The notes under the pieces were generated by a model. The model was not told where the DNA came from. It did not search any database and was given only the letters and a program-made list of their open reading frames with translations. DNA of 32,185 bases from assembly GCA_934168275.1 (NCBI GenBank), contig CAKPNA010000010.1, forward strand, positions 1 through 32,185, read 5' to 3'. Positions 31,122 to 32,185 of this stretch are shown here, piece by piece. This DNA comes from an uncultured Bacilli bacterium. GTDB lineage: Bacteria > Bacillota_I > Bacilli_A > RF39 > UBA660. The translations under genes were made by a program, and so were the position numbers. The stretch's first letter is position 1, and each line of letters opens with the position of its first letter.

Positions 31122-32080
31122 AAATAGCTATTATTGGTAGTGGGGCTTTTGGAATTGCTTTATCGCATGTTTTTATTAAGAATACTAATGATATGGCAAT
31201 GTGGACAGTACCTAATGAATATGAAGAATTAATTAAATATCGTACTAATGATAAAGTACTAAAAGGAGTGAAAGTAGATGATAGAATAAAGATTAGTACT
31301 GATTTAAAAGAAGTTATTAAGGATGCTAATATTATTGTTATAGTTATTCCGGTTAAATATATTGGCAATACTATTAAAGAAGTTGCTAACTATATTACAG
31401 ATAATCAACATATATGCATTGCTTCTAAAGGAATTATTGACGAGGAATGCGAGTTTGCTTATAGAACTATTCAAAAGTATATTCATACTGATAAGATTGG
31501 TGTTATCTCCGGTGGAACATTTGCTATTGATATGGCAAATGAGTATCCAATGGGATTAACTGTGGCTTCTAAGAACGAAGATACTACTAAGATAATTAAG
31601 GAAGCTTTAACGACTAGTTTTATTACTTGTGAAGTTAGTGATGATGTTATTGGTGTAGAGATATGTGGGGCTATTAAAAATATTTTAGCAATTGCTATGG
31701 GTATTTTGGAGGGGCTTAAGGCTGTTGAATCAACAAAGTATACTTTTATGACAAAATGTATTAATGATATTAGTAAGATGATATATAGTTTAGGTGGTAA
31801 GAAAGATACAGTGTTTACTTATGCCGGAATTGGTGATATTTTACTTACTTGTAGTTCTTCTAAGAGTAGAAACTTTACTTTAGGTAAGATGATTGGCGAA
31901 AAAGTAAGTAAAAAAGAATTAGATAATTATATAGAAAATACTACTATTGAAGGGTTATATACTCTAAAATCTATGAAGAATTTACTTAATCAAAATGATA
32001 TTTCAATGGATTTAATTAATTATCTAGAAGATATTATATATAATGATGCTAATCCGGAAAGTTTAATAAAGTTAATATAA
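31118..32080 (+). CDS. gpsA: NAD(P)+-dependent glycerol-3-phosphate dehydrogenase
   Basis: Reduces dihydroxyacetone phosphate to sn-glycerol 3-phosphate, the backbone of membrane phospholipids, in the cytoplasm. The Rossmann motif GSGAFG is at 7-12, followed by SKGI, ISGGTFAIDMA (GpsA usually has GPSFA here), and the catalytic lysine region EICGAIKNILAIAMGI. AGIGDILLTC and TIEGLYTLK close the active site. Length 320 is slightly short but complete. It is coupled to the DUF192 gene by a 4-nt overlap. Confidence 0.95.
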   Translation: MKIAIIGSGAFGIALSHVFIKNTNDMAMWTVPNEYEELIKYRTNDKVLKGVKVDDRIKISTDLKEVIKDANIIVIVIPVKYIGNTIKEVANYITDNQHICIASKGIIDEECEFAYRTIQKYIHTDKIGVISGGTFAIDMANEYPMGLTVASKNEDTTKIIKEALTTSFITCEVSDDVIGVEICGAIKNILAIAMGILEGLKAVESTKYTFMTKCINDISKMIYSLGGKKDTVFTYAGIGDILLTCSSSKSRNFTLGKMIGEKVSKKELDNYIENTTIEGLYTLKSMKNLLNQNDISMDLINYLEDIIYNDANPESLIKLI

Positions 32081-32082
32081 GA

Positions 32083-32117
32083 AAATACAACTATGATAAG
32101 TAGTTGTATTTTTTATT
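32083..32117 (+). terminator. Intrinsic terminator of gpsA
   Basis: AAATACAACTA, loop TGATAAG, TAGTTGTATTT followed by TTTATT, directly after the gpsA stop. Confidence 0.85.
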
Positions 32118-32185
32118 AAATAGGAAAGTTCTTCAAAAAAATAATTTGAAAAATTTGTAAATTCTATTGTTAAATATTAATTAAT

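Noticed and set aside
1..32185. CRISPR array, tRNA or rRNA genes, prophage
   Set aside because: No regularly spaced repeats, cloverleaf-like sequence, rRNA motif or phage structural gene was seen on either strand.

Overview
The window looks like chromosome from an AT-rich (about 30% G+C by eye), spore-forming low-GC Gram-positive (Bacillota/Bacilli-like) bacterium, probably an uncultured gut or anaerobic lineage. The reasons are very AT-rich codon use, strong AGGAGG-type ribosome sites, sporulation genes (sigG, a YlmC/YmxH protein, spoIIGA, an alpha/beta-type SASP), a single-chain SecDF, and UGA used as a normal stop (it ends the deacetylase and pseudopilin genes). The lineage is an inference. 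Sporulation genes and the standard code argue against true mycoplasmas. No phage genes, insertion sequences, tRNA, rRNA or CRISPR array were seen.

Layout, mostly on the minus strand and read right to left. (a) 32117-30795 (+): DUF192 gene and gpsA. (b) 30733-29547: a solitary WXG100-like, possibly type VII-secreted protein. (c) 29502-26294: glycoside-hydrolase-like membrane protein, yutD and thiI, then a SASP gene. (d) 25104-25988 (+): an unknown two-TM protein behind a structured 5' UTR with an intrinsic terminator. (e) 25014-22230: parE and spoIIGA. (f) 22206-14165: a long operon of comN-like gene, secDF, bifunctional (p)ppGpp synthetase/hydrolase, dtd, AI-2E-family permease, bactofilin-like membrane protein and SDR. 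(g) 14160-12387: a leader peptide containing an 11-G tract, an 18-bp terminator hairpin, then a large exported surface protein. (h) 12381-10187: a metal-exporter-like permease, a structured RNA of about 620 nt, and a CorB/CNNM-like membrane protein. (i) 10131-7411: membrane-anchored unknown, NAGPA-domain protein, sigG and ylmC/ymxH. (j) 7394-4788: an 819-residue sigma-70 protein with tandem C-terminal repeats. (k) 4776-5: pseudopilin, ung, hemW, mscS, HD-domain protein and polysaccharide deacetylase.

Three things stand out. First, the noncoding RNA at about 11404-10784 sits directly upstream of an OapA-like protein. This is the hallmark arrangement of the OLE (Ornate Large Extremophilic) ribonucleoprotein system, here in a host that does not look extremophilic and next to a putative heavy-metal exporter. 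Second, a G11 homopolymer lies inside a 19-codon leader ORF just before an attenuator. Changing the G count moves the leader stop codon from before the hairpin to its loop, which suggests phase-variable attenuation of the surface protein. Third, the sigma-factor gene lies between two near-identical copies of the ymxH 3' end plus terminator, as if it were inserted or duplicated there. A fourth candidate is the unclassified structured leader upstream of the unknown gene at 25266.
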